NCBI RefSeq assembly: GCF_014207355.1
Contig: NZ_JACHEF010000002.1
Span: forward strand, 1,054,001 to 1,118,000
DNA: 64,000 nt
Direction of reading: 5' to 3'
From: Mesorhizobium sangaii
Lineage (GTDB): Bacteria; Pseudomonadota; Alphaproteobacteria; Rhizobiales; Rhizobiaceae
In this document: positions 17,914 through 26,949 of the stretch, piece by piece
Numbering within the stretch: the first letter of the stretch is position 1
How the letters are laid out: every line of letters begins with the position of its first letter
Made by a program: the position numbers and the translations under genes
The notes under the pieces: generated by a model
Database searches by the model: none
Seen by the model: the letters and a program-made list of their open reading frames with translations, nothing else
What the model was told of the DNA's origin: nothing

Positions 17914-19131
17914 ATGATGGATTTCGCGATTTTCTGGGACTGGCTAAGCTTCGCCGTGCGCTGGCTGCATGTCATCACCGGCATCGCCTGGATCGGCTCG
18001 TCTTTCTACTTCGTCGCGCTCGATCTCGGCCTGCGTCAGCGCCCGGGCATGCCGGTCGGCGCCTTTGGCGAGGAATGGCAGGTGCATGGCGGCGGTTTCT
18101 ACCACATCCAGAAATATCTGGTGGCGCCGGCCGAGATGCCCGAGCACCTGACCTGGTTCAAATGGGAATCCTACGCCACCTGGCTGTCCGGCTTCGCCAT
18201 GCTGTGCGTTGTCTATTATGCCGGAGCCGATCTGTTCCTGATCGATCCCAACGTGCTGCCAATGTCGGTGCCTGTCAGCATCTTGCTGTCGCTGGCGACG
18301 ATTGGCGTGGGCTGGGTGGTCTATGATCTGCTGTGCCGTTCGCCGCTGGGAAAGAGCGACACCGGCCTGATGCTGGTGCTCTACTGCGTGCTGGTGTTCA
18401 TCGCCTGGGGGCTCACCCATCTGTTCACCGGCCGCGCCGCCTTCCTGCATCTTGGCGCCATCACCGCGACGATCATGTCGGCCAATGTCTTTATGGTCAT
18501 CATCCCCAACCAAAAGATCGTCGTTGCCGACCTTATCGCCGGCCGCAAACCCGATCCGAAATACGGCAAGATCGCCAAGCAGCGCTCGCTGCACAACAAC
18601 TACCTGACGCTGCCCGTGCTGTTCCTGATGCTGTCGAACCACTATCCGTTGGCGTTCGGCACGCAGTTCAACTGGGTCATCGCCTCGCTGGCGTTCATCA
18701 TCGGCGTGCTGATCCGGCACTATTTCAACAGCGTCCATGCACGCAAGGGCAACCCGACCTGGACCTGGCTGGGAGCCGTTGTGCTGTTCATCATCATCAT
18801 CTGGCTGTCGACCGCGCCGAAGGTGCTGACCGGCGAACCGAAAGAATCGGCGGCGGCGCAGGTCTATGTCGCCTCGGCGCATTTCCCGGCCGTGCGCGAT
18901 ACGGTGCTCGGCCGCTGCTCGATGTGCCACGCGGCGGAGCCGGTCTATGAGGGCGTCTACCACGCGCCAAAGGGGGTGATGCTCGACACCGACGCCGACA
19001 TCGCCAACCATGCCCGCGAGATCTATCTGCAGGCCGGCCGCAGCCACGCCATGCCGCCGGCCAACGTCTCGCAGATCACCGACAAGGAACGAGCGCTGCT
19101 GGTGGCCTGGTTCGAAGGCGCAGGGAAATAG
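17914..19131 (+). CDS. puuD: Membrane-bound urate hydroxylase PuuD with cytochrome c domain
   Basis: Oxidises urate to 5-hydroxyisourate and delivers electrons to the respiratory chain instead of making H2O2. The 405-residue protein has an N-terminal DUF989-type membrane domain of about eight helices (starting 'FWDWLSFAVRWLHVITGIAWIGSSFYFVALD'; also 'HGGGFYHIQKYLVAP') and a C-terminal cytochrome c domain with the heme site C335-S-M-C338-H339 and a likely axial Met in 'HAMPPANVSQIT'. AGGGAC serves as ribosome binding site. Guanine deaminase follows after 1 bp. There is no cofactor-free or FAD uricase in the window, so PuuD fills the urate-oxidising step. Confidence 0.95.
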   Translation: MMDFAIFWDWLSFAVRWLHVITGIAWIGSSFYFVALDLGLRQRPGMPVGAFGEEWQVHGGGFYHIQKYLVAPAEMPEHLTWFKWESYATWLSGFAMLCVVYYAGADLFLIDPNVLPMSVPVSILLSLATIGVGWVVYDLLCRSPLGKSDTGLMLVLYCVLVFIAWGLTHLFTGRAAFLHLGAITATIMSANVFMVIIPNQKIVVADLIAGRKPDPKYGKIAKQRSLHNNYLTLPVLFLMLSNHYPLAFGTQFNWVIASLAFIIGVLIRHYFNSVHARKGNPTWTWLGAVVLFIIIIWLSTAPKVLTGEPKESAAAQVYVASAHFPAVRDTVLGRCSMCHAAEPVYEGVYHAPKGVMLDTDADIANHAREIYLQAGRSHAMPPANVSQITDKERALLVAWFEGAGK

Positions 19132-19132
19132 C

Positions 19133-20446
19133 ATGACCTCGACACTTCTGCGCGGCCGCACGCTGTCCTTCGTGCGCTGGCCGCAAACCATCGATGACCA
19201 TTCCGCCTGGCGCTACGAGGAGGACGGCGGCCTGCTGATCCGCGACGGCCGGATCGTCGCCGCCGGTGCCTATGCAGACGTCGAGAAACAGGCAGGAGAA
19301 GCAGCGAAAAAAATCGACCATCGGCCGCATCTGCTGCTGCCGGGTTTCATCGACGCGCATGTGCATTTCCCGCAGATGCAGATCATCGCCTCCTATGGCG
19401 CCGAACTGCTCGACTGGTTGAACACCTATACCTTCCCGGAAGAGACGAAATTCGCCAATGCGCAGCATGGCCGCCGCATCGCGCGGCTGTTCCTCGACGA
19501 GATGGTGCGCCACGGCACCACGACGGTGGCCGCCTACTGCTCGGTGCACAAGGCATCCGCCGAGGCCTTCTTTGCCGAATCGCATGACCGCAACATGCTC
19601 AACATCGCTGGCAAGGTGATGATGGACCGCAATGCGCCCGACGGCGTCCTCGACACGCCGCAATCCGGCTACGACGACAGCAAGGCCCTGATCGCGCAAT
19701 GGCACGGCAAGGGCCGCCAGCACTATGCGATCACACCGCGCTTTGCCATCACCTCGTCACCGGACCAGATGGAGATGGCCGGCGCGCTGTGCCGGGAGTA
19801 CCCCGACCTGCACATGCAGACGCATCTGTCGGAAAACCACGCCGAAATCGCCTTCACCCAGGAACTCTATCCGTGGTCACGCGACTACACCGACGTCTAC
19901 GAGCATTACGGGCTGCTGGGGAAAAAGAGCCTGTTCGGTCATTGCATCCATCTGTCGGACCGTGAGGCGGATGCGCTGTCGGACAGCGGCTCGGTAGCGG
20001 TGTTCTGCCCGACCTCGAACCTGTTCCTCGGCTCCGGCCTGTTCGACTATCAGCGTTTTCGCCGCCGCGACAAGCCGGTCCGGATAGCCGCCGCCACCGA
20101 TGTCGGCGGCGGCACCAACTATTCCATGCTGCGCACCATGGACGAAGGCTACAAGGTTATCGCGCTGAACGGCGAGAAGCTCAATCCCTTCCAGTCCTTC
20201 TGGCAGATGACGCGCGGCAATGCTGAGGCGCTGTCGGTGGCGGAAAAGATCGGCACGCTCGATGAAGGCAGCGACGCCGACATCGTCGTGCTCGATGCCA
20301 GGGCTACACCGGCGATGCGGCTCAGGATGGAAACGGTCGAGACGCTGGCGCAGGAATTGTTTCTCTTGCAGACGCTGGGCGACGATCGCACCGTGCGCGA
20401 GGTCTATGTCGCCGGGCGGGCTGCCAAATCCGACATGGCGATTTAG
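19133..20446 (+). CDS. guaD: Guanine deaminase (amidohydrolase type)
   Basis: Zinc-dependent deamination of guanine to xanthine, feeding xanthine dehydrogenase. The 437-residue protein has the amidohydrolase metal motif 'GFIDAHVHFPQ', then 'QTHLSENHAEI', the His in 'LFGHCIHLSD', and the catalytic Asp in 'AATDVGGGTNYSML'. The early stretch 'GRTLSFVRWPQTIDDH' and 'SYGAELLDWLNTYTFPEE' are specific to guanine deaminases rather than other TRZ/ATZ hydrolases. The ATG at 19133 lies 1 bp after the puuD stop, so the two are co-transcribed. Confidence 0.95.
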   Translation: MTSTLLRGRTLSFVRWPQTIDDHSAWRYEEDGGLLIRDGRIVAAGAYADVEKQAGEAAKKIDHRPHLLLPGFIDAHVHFPQMQIIASYGAELLDWLNTYTFPEETKFANAQHGRRIARLFLDEMVRHGTTTVAAYCSVHKASAEAFFAESHDRNMLNIAGKVMMDRNAPDGVLDTPQSGYDDSKALIAQWHGKGRQHYAITPRFAITSSPDQMEMAGALCREYPDLHMQTHLSENHAEIAFTQELYPWSRDYTDVYEHYGLLGKKSLFGHCIHLSDREADALSDSGSVAVFCPTSNLFLGSGLFDYQRFRRRDKPVRIAAATDVGGGTNYSMLRTMDEGYKVIALNGEKLNPFQSFWQMTRGNAEALSVAEKIGTLDEGSDADIVVLDARATPAMRLRMETVETLAQELFLLQTLGDDRTVREVYVAGRAAKSDMAI

Positions 20447-20526
20447 GCACGCTCCGATGTGTTTCCTTGCTTGACCCGGCGGCAGCCATCGGTCAAAGCG
20501 TGCGGCGAAGTTGACAGGGGAACGAC

Positions 20527-21030
20527 ATGGCCGTTGCCGAAGACATCGCTCTGATCAAGAGACAAGAAGACGTTCTTGTCTTTCCCGCCTTCGATGAGGC
20601 CGTGGCCTTCAAGATCGGCTCGGCCATCCGTGATCGAGCCTTGGCCGAGAACCTGCCTGTTATCGTCGACATCAGGACTTTCGACCGGCCGCTGTTCTAT
20701 GCCGCGATGCCCGGTTCGAACGCCTCCAATCCCGACTGGGCGCGGCGCAAGATCAATGTCGTCAAGCGATTCTTGAAAAGCACCTACCGCATGGTGCTGG
20801 AACAGCAGCGCCCCGATCGCACCTTCAAGATCGGCGAAGCGCTGGATATTGCTGATTATGTGCTGGCCGGCGGGGGTTTCCCGGTCGCGGTCAAGGGCGC
20901 CGGCGTCATTGGCGTGATCGCCGTCTCCGGCCTGCCGGAACGCCAGGATCATGGTGTCGTGGTCGAGGCGCTGTGCAACCATTTGGGCATCAATGGGCGC
21001 GAACTCGCGCTGCCGCCGGAAGAAAAATGA
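20527..21030 (+). CDS. UPF0303 / heme-degrading-domain (GlcG-HbpS fold) protein
   Basis: A 167-residue cytoplasmic protein of the UPF0303 family, related in fold to GlcG/HbpS. Landmarks are 'FPAFDEAVAFKIGSAIRDRALAENLPVIVDIRTFDRPLFYAAMPGSNASNPDWARRKINVV' and the C-terminal 'ADYVLAGGGFPVAVKGAGVIGVIAVSGLPERQDHGVVVEAL'. Its biochemical role is not established. Its TGA overlaps the ATG of glycerate 2-kinase, so it is coupled to glyoxylate/glycerate metabolism. This echoes GlcG-type genes found with glycolate oxidase, a context argument only. Confidence 0.88.
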   Translation: MAVAEDIALIKRQEDVLVFPAFDEAVAFKIGSAIRDRALAENLPVIVDIRTFDRPLFYAAMPGSNASNPDWARRKINVVKRFLKSTYRMVLEQQRPDRTFKIGEALDIADYVLAGGGFPVAVKGAGVIGVIAVSGLPERQDHGVVVEALCNHLGINGRELALPPEEK

Positions 21031-22301
21031 ACGATCCGAAGACCTTCCTGACCTCCATCTTCGACGCCGCCGTCGCTGCAGCCGATCCGGAGCGAACCAT
21101 CCGGGATCATTTACCGGCAAAGCCCAAGGGCCGCACCATCGTCATTGGCGCCGGAAAAGGCTCGGCGCAAATGGCGGCGGCCTTCGAGAAGGTCTGGGAC
21201 GGGCCGATCGAGGGGCTGGTCGTCACCCGCTACGGTTATGCCGCGACATGCGAGCGCATCGAGATCATCGAGGCGGCGCATCCGGTGCCGGACGCCGCAG
21301 GCCTTGAAGCCTCGCAACGCCTGCTCGCCAAGGTCCAGGGACTGACAGAGGACGATCTGGTCGTGGCGCTGATTTCCGGCGGTGGTTCGGCGCTCTTGCC
21401 ATCGCCTGCCGGCAGCCTGACGCTGGCCGACGAGATTGCCGTCAATGAGGCGCTGCTCGCGTCCGGTGCGCCGATCGCGGCGATGAACACCATCCGTAAA
21501 CATCTTTCCACCATCAAGGGCGGCCGGCTGGCTGCCGCCGCCTGGCCGGCCATGGTGGTGTCCCTGGTCGTTTCCGACATTCCCGGCGACAATCCTGCCT
21601 TGGTCGCCTCCGGTCCGACCGTCCCGGATACTGGCAGCCGTCAAGACGCGCTGGCGTCGATCGCAGCCCATGGGATGAAACTGCCGGCAGCGGTGATGGC
21701 GCATATCAACACGCCTGCCGCCGATGCACCAAACCCCGATGATCCGCGCTTTTCACGCAACGAGGTACATCTGATCGCCTCGGCCGGGGTCTCGCTCGAA
21801 GCAGCCGCGGCTGAAGCGAAACGGCAAGGCGTCGAAGCCGTCATCCTTTCCGATGCCATCGAGGGCGAGGCGCGTGAGGTCGGCGGCGTCCATGCGGCCA
21901 TTGCGCGCGAAGTGGCAACGCGCAACCGGCCATTCCCTAGGCCGGTGCTGATCCTGTCCGGCGGCGAAACCACGGTGACGCTCCGCGCCCCCATTGATGG
22001 CATAAGGGGCAAGGGCGGCCGCAACTCGGAATTCCTGCTCGCCTTCGCCATCGGCATCAACGGCGTCGAAGGCATCCATGCGCTGGCCGCCGACACCGAC
22101 GGCATCGACGGTTCGGAAGACAATGCCGGCGCCTTCGCCGATGGTTCGACGGTTTCGCGCATGAGGGCGGCGGGCGTCGACGCCAAGACGATGCTTGCGG
22201 GCAACAATGCCTGGACGGCCTTCAATGCCGTCGCCGATCTTTTCGTGCCCGGCCCGACCGGCACGAATGTCAACGATCTCAGGGCGATCCTGGTCCGCTG
22301 A
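21027..22301 (+). CDS. Glycerate 2-kinase (MOFRL family; annotated TtuD/GckA in related bacteria)
   Basis: A 424-residue MOFRL-family protein. The N-terminal domain shows 'VIGAGKGSAQMAAAFEKVW', 'ALISGGGSALLPSPAGSLTLADEI', 'NTIRKHLSTIKGGRLAA' and 'VVSDIPGDNPALVASGPTVPD'. The MOFRL domain shows 'LILSGGETTVTL', 'GKGGRNSEFLLAFAI' and 'LAADTDGIDGSEDNAGAFADG'. Family members phosphorylate D-glycerate at C2; older annotations call them hydroxypyruvate reductase. In this cluster it could drain glyoxylate from ureidoglycolate, via tartronate semialdehyde and glycerate, into glycolysis, although glyoxylate carboligase and the reductase are not in the window. It overlaps the UPF0303 gene by 4 bp. Confidence 0.92.
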   Translation: MNDPKTFLTSIFDAAVAAADPERTIRDHLPAKPKGRTIVIGAGKGSAQMAAAFEKVWDGPIEGLVVTRYGYAATCERIEIIEAAHPVPDAAGLEASQRLLAKVQGLTEDDLVVALISGGGSALLPSPAGSLTLADEIAVNEALLASGAPIAAMNTIRKHLSTIKGGRLAAAAWPAMVVSLVVSDIPGDNPALVASGPTVPDTGSRQDALASIAAHGMKLPAAVMAHINTPAADAPNPDDPRFSRNEVHLIASAGVSLEAAAAEAKRQGVEAVILSDAIEGEAREVGGVHAAIAREVATRNRPFPRPVLILSGGETTVTLRAPIDGIRGKGGRNSEFLLAFAIGINGVEGIHALAADTDGIDGSEDNAGAFADGSTVSRMRAAGVDAKTMLAGNNAWTAFNAVADLFVPGPTGTNVNDLRAILVR

Positions 22302-22319
22302 ACCTGTCGGCAATTTGGC

Positions 22320-23705
22320 TCACACCTCGTGCAGGTAGAGATGATAATCCAGTTCGCTCACCGTGCGTGCCACGCGCAGGTACTCGGATTGCTTGATCGC
22401 CACGAAGGTGCGGTGCAGGTCTTCGCCGAGCGCGCCTTTCAGGAAGCTGGATGCTCGCGCGGCCTCGATCGCGGCACGCCAGTCGACCGGCATCGTTGTG
22501 CGCGTTATCGCTGCCTCATAGCCGTTGCCGGTGGTCTCAGGGCCGGGATCGAGACCTTCGTCGAGGCCTTTGATGATGGCGGCGAGCACGGTCGCGGCGA
22601 TCAGATAGGGATTGGCGTCGACGCCCGACGGCCGGTGCTCGATGCGCCGGTTCTTTGCGTCGCCGGCCGGCACGCGCAGCGCCACCGAGCGGTTGTTGAC
22701 GCCCCAGGTCGGCGCCACCGGCGCATAGGATTGCGAGACGAAGCGCCGCCAGGAATTGGCGTGCGGCGCAAACACCAGCATCGATTCGGCCATCGTCTGG
22801 ATCAGGCCGCCGAGCCCCTGCAGCAGTGGCAGCGACCAGCTCTCGCCACCGGCTTCGGCAAAGACGTTTCGGCCCGCTCTGTCCTGCAGCGAGACATGGA
22901 AATGCATGCCCGAGCCGGCATATTTCTCGATCGGCTTGGCCATGAAACAAGCGGTGACGCCGTGTCGCCGCGCCTGTGCCCGCACCAGCCGCTTCAGCAT
23001 GACCAGGTCGTCGGCCGCCCGCATCACGTCCTTGCGGTAGTTCAGCGTCAATTCGTATTGGCCAGGGGCATATTCGGAAATCACCGTCTCGGCCGGAATG
23101 CCTTGTGCCTTGGCAGCCGCGTAGATGTCGGAGAACAGCGGCTCCATGCCATGCAGGTGATCGACGGAATAGACTTCCGTCTTGCCCGAGATGCGGCCGT
23201 CGAGCACGGCGCGCGCCGGCTGCACCTTGCCGTCGGCATCGCGCTCGTTGGCCAGGAGAAAAAATTCCAGCTCGAAGGCGCCGGCGGGATAAAGACCCTT
23301 GGCGGCCAGGATCTCCACTTGCCGTGCCAGCGCCAGGCGAGGATCCGACGACATCGGCTGGCCGTCGAGGTGATACATCTCCATCAGCAGCTGGCCGCGC
23401 GGCGGGTTTGTGCCGTAGAGCGGCACCAGCGTGCCGGGGATAGGCCAGGCCCTGAGGTCGCCGTCACCGGTCGTCCAGATCAGCCCGGTTTCGTGCACAT
23501 CCTCGCCGGTGATATCGAGGCCGAGGATCGAGATCGGCATGTGCCGGCCGCCCTGGAAGATACTTTTCAGCTCATGCCGGCGCACGATCTTGCCGCGGCC
23601 GACGCCATTGGCGTCCGTCAGCACGATATCGAAGGCCTCGATCTCGGGATGGGCCTCGAGGAAGGCTTGCGCCTCGGTGGGCGTCGAGCCCGAAGGTGAG
23701 GTCAT
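22320..23705 (-). CDS. Glutamine synthetase family protein (PuuA-like)
   Basis: A 461-residue GlnA-fold enzyme closer to gamma-glutamylpolyamine synthetases than to housekeeping glutamine synthetase. It has the N-terminal beta-grasp part ('IEAFDIVLTDANGVGRGKIVRRHEL'), the ATP/metal Glu residues ('GAFELEFFLL', 'ISEYAPGQYELTL'), the 'MAKPIEKYAGSGMHFHVSLQD' loop and 'NRSVALRVP'. It lacks the adenylylation-loop Tyr context of GlnA. I start at the ATG at 23705, ten codons into the open frame. It lies 46 bp downstream of a class III aminotransferase on the same strand, suggesting glutamylation and transamination of an amine or amino acid (inference). Confidence 0.9.
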   Translation of the reverse strand: MTSPSGSTPTEAQAFLEAHPEIEAFDIVLTDANGVGRGKIVRRHELKSIFQGGRHMPISILGLDITGEDVHETGLIWTTGDGDLRAWPIPGTLVPLYGTNPPRGQLLMEMYHLDGQPMSSDPRLALARQVEILAAKGLYPAGAFELEFFLLANERDADGKVQPARAVLDGRISGKTEVYSVDHLHGMEPLFSDIYAAAKAQGIPAETVISEYAPGQYELTLNYRKDVMRAADDLVMLKRLVRAQARRHGVTACFMAKPIEKYAGSGMHFHVSLQDRAGRNVFAEAGGESWSLPLLQGLGGLIQTMAESMLVFAPHANSWRRFVSQSYAPVAPTWGVNNRSVALRVPAGDAKNRRIEHRPSGVDANPYLIAATVLAAIIKGLDEGLDPGPETTGNGYEAAITRTTMPVDWRAAIEAARASSFLKGALGEDLHRTFVAIKQSEYLRVARTVSELDYHLYLHEV

Positions 23706-23751
23706 GATCTGTCCGGCTTTTCTTGGCGCGCCCATTTGTTAGCCGCTTGTC

Positions 23752-25131
23752 TCACGCCGCAAGCTTTGCCGCAACCGCGCCGAAGGCGGCGATCAGCCGG
23801 TTGACCTGGGCACCGGAGGTCGCCGGCGAGATCAGCATCATGTTGTGGAAGGGCGCGATGAGCACGCCGCGATTGACCAGCGCGATATGGATGGCCGCTT
23901 CCAGCTCCGGCGCATGCGCCATCTCGGCCTCGGCCCCATTCCGCAGCGGGCCAGGCGCGCAGATGAACTCGACACGGGCGCCGACGCGGGCAACATGCCA
24001 GGGCAAGCGGTAGCGGTCGATCACGCCGGTCAGCCCGGCGTCGAGCCGCCGCGCCAGGTGATCCATGCGGGCATAATTCTCTTCGGTCATCACCTCTTCG
24101 AGCGTGGCGCGCATCGCCGCAAACTGCAGCGGATTGGCCGAGAGCGTCGTGCCCATGCCGGAATAGCCCGGCTCCTTCTCCCTATTGTAGGCGGCATAGC
24201 GAGAGGCGACACCATCGCTCATGCCCCAAACACTGGCCGGCACACCGCCCGCGATCGGCTTGCCCAGCACGAAGAAGTCCGGGTCCAGCCCGTATTTCCT
24301 GGTGTAACCGCCTAGGCCGGTCGAGATCGTATGCGTCTCGTCGATCAGTAGCAGCGTACCGGATTCGCGCGTCAACCTACGCAACGCGTCATGGAAGCCC
24401 GGGTCGGCCAGCACCATGCAGGAATTGGTCAGCACCGGCTCGGCGATGACGCAGGCGACATCCTTATCCCTAAGCGCGGCCTCCAGTGCGGCAACATCAT
24501 TGAACTCGATCACCTTCGCCGTGCGGGTCAGGTCGCGGAATTCGCCCGCCAGGCCCGGCCGGTTGACCGGAACACCATCCACCAGCCGCACCATCGTTTC
24601 GTCGACCGAGCCGTGATAGCAGCCGTTGAAGACCAGGATCTTTTCGCGCCCGGTGAGGGCGCGGGCGACCCGCAGCGCAAAGCGGTTGGCGTCGGTCGCC
24701 GTCGTCGCGATCTGCCAGAACGGCAGGCCGAAATGCTGCTGCAGCAGCGGGCCGATGGCGAGTGCGTCTTCGGAGGGCAGCATGTAGGTCAGGCCACGTC
24801 CGGCCTGGCGGCGGATCGCGCGCGCCACCGGCGGCGGCGAATGGCCGAACATCGAGCCGGTGTCGCCCAGACAGAAATCGTCGAGCCTGATACCGTCGAT
24901 ATCGGTGAGGATGGCCCCCCTGGCGCTTTCGACCAGGATGGGAAACGGCGTCGGCCAGTCGTTCATCCAGTGCATCGGCACTCCGCCGAAGAAGCCTGGC
25001 AGGCCATTGCCGACCTTCGCTTGCGATTTCGGCCGCGCCTTGCGGAAGGCTGCCGCCTCGATCTCGCGCAGATCGGCAATACGATCGCGATCGATGCCGC
25101 CGATGGACGTCCTTGAACTGTCGCTATGCAT
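23752..25131 (-). CDS. Class III (aspartate aminotransferase family) PLP-dependent aminotransferase
   Basis: A 459-residue class III aminotransferase. Landmarks are 'DIDGIRLDDFCLGDTGSMFGHSPPPVARAI', the phosphate-binding 'TTATDANRFALRVARALTGREKILVFNGCYHGSVDET', the PLP Asp in 'TLLLIDETHTIS', the PLP Lys in 'FFVLGKPIAGGVPASVWGM', and 'MGTTLSANPLQFAAMRATLEEV'. The 'TDANRFA' in place of the usual 'SEA(N/T)' motif is a variant also seen in some glutamate-1-semialdehyde-aminomutase-like transaminases. The ATG at 25131 is the first in frame that gives the family N-terminus. It precedes the PuuA-like gene in a two-gene operon and diverges from a small exported protein. Confidence 0.91.
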   Translation of the reverse strand: MHSDSSRTSIGGIDRDRIADLREIEAAAFRKARPKSQAKVGNGLPGFFGGVPMHWMNDWPTPFPILVESARGAILTDIDGIRLDDFCLGDTGSMFGHSPPPVARAIRRQAGRGLTYMLPSEDALAIGPLLQQHFGLPFWQIATTATDANRFALRVARALTGREKILVFNGCYHGSVDETMVRLVDGVPVNRPGLAGEFRDLTRTAKVIEFNDVAALEAALRDKDVACVIAEPVLTNSCMVLADPGFHDALRRLTRESGTLLLIDETHTISTGLGGYTRKYGLDPDFFVLGKPIAGGVPASVWGMSDGVASRYAAYNREKEPGYSGMGTTLSANPLQFAAMRATLEEVMTEENYARMDHLARRLDAGLTGVIDRYRLPWHVARVGARVEFICAPGPLRNGAEAEMAHAPELEAAIHIALVNRGVLIAPFHNMMLISPATSGAQVNRLIAAFGAVAAKLAA

Positions 25132-25288
25132 GAAAACCCCTCTGATCGTCCCTCTTAGCCAATCCACGTCCGCGACCGCAATCGGCCGGGCGTCCGTCCT
25201 GCATTGGCTCAGCCGCTGGTGGCAGCGCTTGACGCTGCTGGCGAAACCAGGGCCAATGAGGGGGGCAATTTGGGGTGCGGGGGGAAAA

Positions 25289-25741
25289 ATGCGGACGATC
25301 ATCTGCGCGGCGGGGTTGTTTTTGTCGGCCAAAATGGCCTGCGCCTCCGGTGGCATCTGGTGCGACGTCGACGATGCGGCGGTGGCATTCGAGGTCGGCG
25401 CCGGCGTCACCAGAGGCATGGGCGGCCCGACCTTCAACTTTCGCGGCGACCTCGAAATCAAGGCAAGGCCCGCTGACGACCAACTGCGCAAGACCGTGTT
25501 CGAGGATTCCAACCTCACCCAGTACTGGCTCGACGACAAGGAGCTGCGCCTGAACATCTATCATGAGCACGAGGTGGCCAAGACCTTCAGTTCCGTCGAA
25601 CTGACGATCCTGACCAAGGCCAGCGATGAAGGTGTCTATGACGGGCAGTATACGCTTGCCGTCTATGACAGCACCGCCGACAAGGACGGCGATGGCAAGA
25701 CAGCCGATCTGACCGGCAAGGTTTCCTGCGGCGCCGAATAA
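25289..25741 (+). CDS. Small exported protein of unknown function
   Basis: A 150-residue protein I do not recognise. The first 20 residues (MRTIICAAGLFLSAKMACAS) look like a Sec signal peptide cut near ACA-SGG. The mature part starts 'GGIWCDVDDAAVAFEVGAGV' and is rich in acidic residues and beta-strand pattern, with a Cys near each end (WCDVDD and VSCGAE) that could form a disulfide in the periplasm. 'DSTADKDGDGKTADL' resembles a short Asp-rich loop, though not a full EF-hand. GGGGGGAA precedes the ATG. It stands alone between the aminotransferase (divergent) and a repeat element. Confidence 0.75.
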   Translation: MRTIICAAGLFLSAKMACASGGIWCDVDDAAVAFEVGAGVTRGMGGPTFNFRGDLEIKARPADDQLRKTVFEDSNLTQYWLDDKELRLNIYHEHEVAKTFSSVELTILTKASDEGVYDGQYTLAVYDSTADKDGDGKTADLTGKVSCGAE

Positions 25742-25753
25742 ATCCCAGACCAG

Positions 25754-25893
25754 GGTGTGTTGAGATTCAGGTCAGGCCGAGCCGAAAATGATGGCTTCGA
25801 GAACCGGAGCGGAGCGGACATTCGGGTCCGTGAGCACCGGAAGCGCAGAGAGCCCTCTTTTGCAGGCCGGCCTCACCTGAATCTCAGCACACC
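25754..25893. repeat. Intergenic repeat with 28-bp imperfect inverted arms, copy 1
   Basis: Arms at 25754-25781 and 25866-25893 match in inverse orientation over 28 bp with four differences; the shared core is TGAGATTCAGGT followed by AGGCCG. The interior is 84 bp and GC-rich. The right arm ends exactly at the stop codon of the WD40 gene (25894), and the left arm begins 13 bp after the stop of the small exported protein. A near-identical arm recurs at 31162-31188, so this is a repeat family, not a one-off hairpin. No coding sequence was seen inside it. Confidence 0.75.
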
Positions 25894-26868
25894 TTACGCC
25901 GTGATGTCGATGACGCCGCAGTCGCCGGCCGCGCTGCCGAAGGCGACGCGGCGCTCTTCCTTGTCCCACATCATCGAGGTGATGGCGCCGTTGCCCGGTC
26001 GCCGCAACAGCACTTCCTTGGCGTCCGAGAAGCGCACCGCCATCACCATGCCGTCATCATAGCCGACGGCGACGACATCCTGGCTCGGGTGGCAGGCGAC
26101 CGCCGTCACCATAGCGTTGCCGCGTGTGCCGAGTTCCAGCGGCGCTTTGCCCATGGGGCCGTCCTTGCCCGAAAACGGCCAGACGATCGCCGCCGGCGCA
26201 CCGGAGCTCGCCAGCCACTTGCCTTTTGCGCTCCATGACAGGCTTTTGACCTTGCCGGGATAGCCGGTCATGCGCATGTGCTTGCCGTCGGCAAGCTTCC
26301 AGCCGTGCAGGGCGTTCTCCTGCATCGTGGTGACAAGGAACGCACCATCGGGCGAGAAGGTGATGGCGGTATGGGCGCCGGCCCATTCGAGCTCCGCCGG
26401 CTTGCCTTCGGTGGCCGGGAAATGCAGCGTCGCGCCATTGTAGCGGGCAACGCCGAAGCGCATACCCTTGGGTGAGAACGCCAGCCCCTCGACCGAACGC
26501 GGATGGGCAAATTCTCGGGTCTTGCCGTCGGCGAAGCGCACGAAGGCGGTCTTGCCCGTCGCATAGGCGATGGCACCCTGCGGTCCGGCGGCGACGCTGG
26601 TGATCCATTTTTTCCCGGCGCTCGCCAGTTCCTGGACGTTGCCGCCTGCGGTGACAGAAAAAATCTTGCCGTCCTCGCCGCCGGTGATCAGCCGGTCATT
26701 GGCCGCATCGTGGAAGGCGGCGAGCAGCCCGTCATTGGCTTGAATTGTCTTGTGGCCATGGTCGAGCCGATGGACGGCACCATCAGCCAGCGCGAAATGC
26801 GGCACGTCGCCGAGGAAGACGGCGGCGACGCAATGGCCTTCGAGATCAAGCGGGGCGACGGTTGGCAT
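25894..26868 (-). CDS. WD40-repeat protein next to a CobW GTPase
   Basis: A 324-residue protein built of WD40-like repeats of about 40 residues (for example 'DGLLAAFHDAANDRLITGGEDGKIFSV', 'WAGAHTAITFSPDGAFLVTTMQENALHGWKL', 'VTAVACHPSQDVVAVGYDDGMVMAVRF', 'ITSMMWDKEERRVAFGSAAGDCGVIDI'), enough for one seven-bladed propeller. It has no signal peptide, so it is probably a cytoplasmic scaffold. It is downstream of, and on the same strand as, the CobW GTPase; an intergenic repeat lies between them. A role in metal homeostasis rests on that proximity only. Confidence 0.88.
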   Translation of the reverse strand: MPTVAPLDLEGHCVAAVFLGDVPHFALADGAVHRLDHGHKTIQANDGLLAAFHDAANDRLITGGEDGKIFSVTAGGNVQELASAGKKWITSVAAGPQGAIAYATGKTAFVRFADGKTREFAHPRSVEGLAFSPKGMRFGVARYNGATLHFPATEGKPAELEWAGAHTAITFSPDGAFLVTTMQENALHGWKLADGKHMRMTGYPGKVKSLSWSAKGKWLASSGAPAAIVWPFSGKDGPMGKAPLELGTRGNAMVTAVACHPSQDVVAVGYDDGMVMAVRFSDAKEVLLRRPGNGAITSMMWDKEERRVAFGSAAGDCGVIDITA

Positions 26869-26949
26869 GGGAGACTATTCCATTCGAGATTTCTGCTTGC
26901 GACTCTTACCGTTGCCTAGGGCTCTGCAGTTGCGGTCAGGTGCGCCTTC

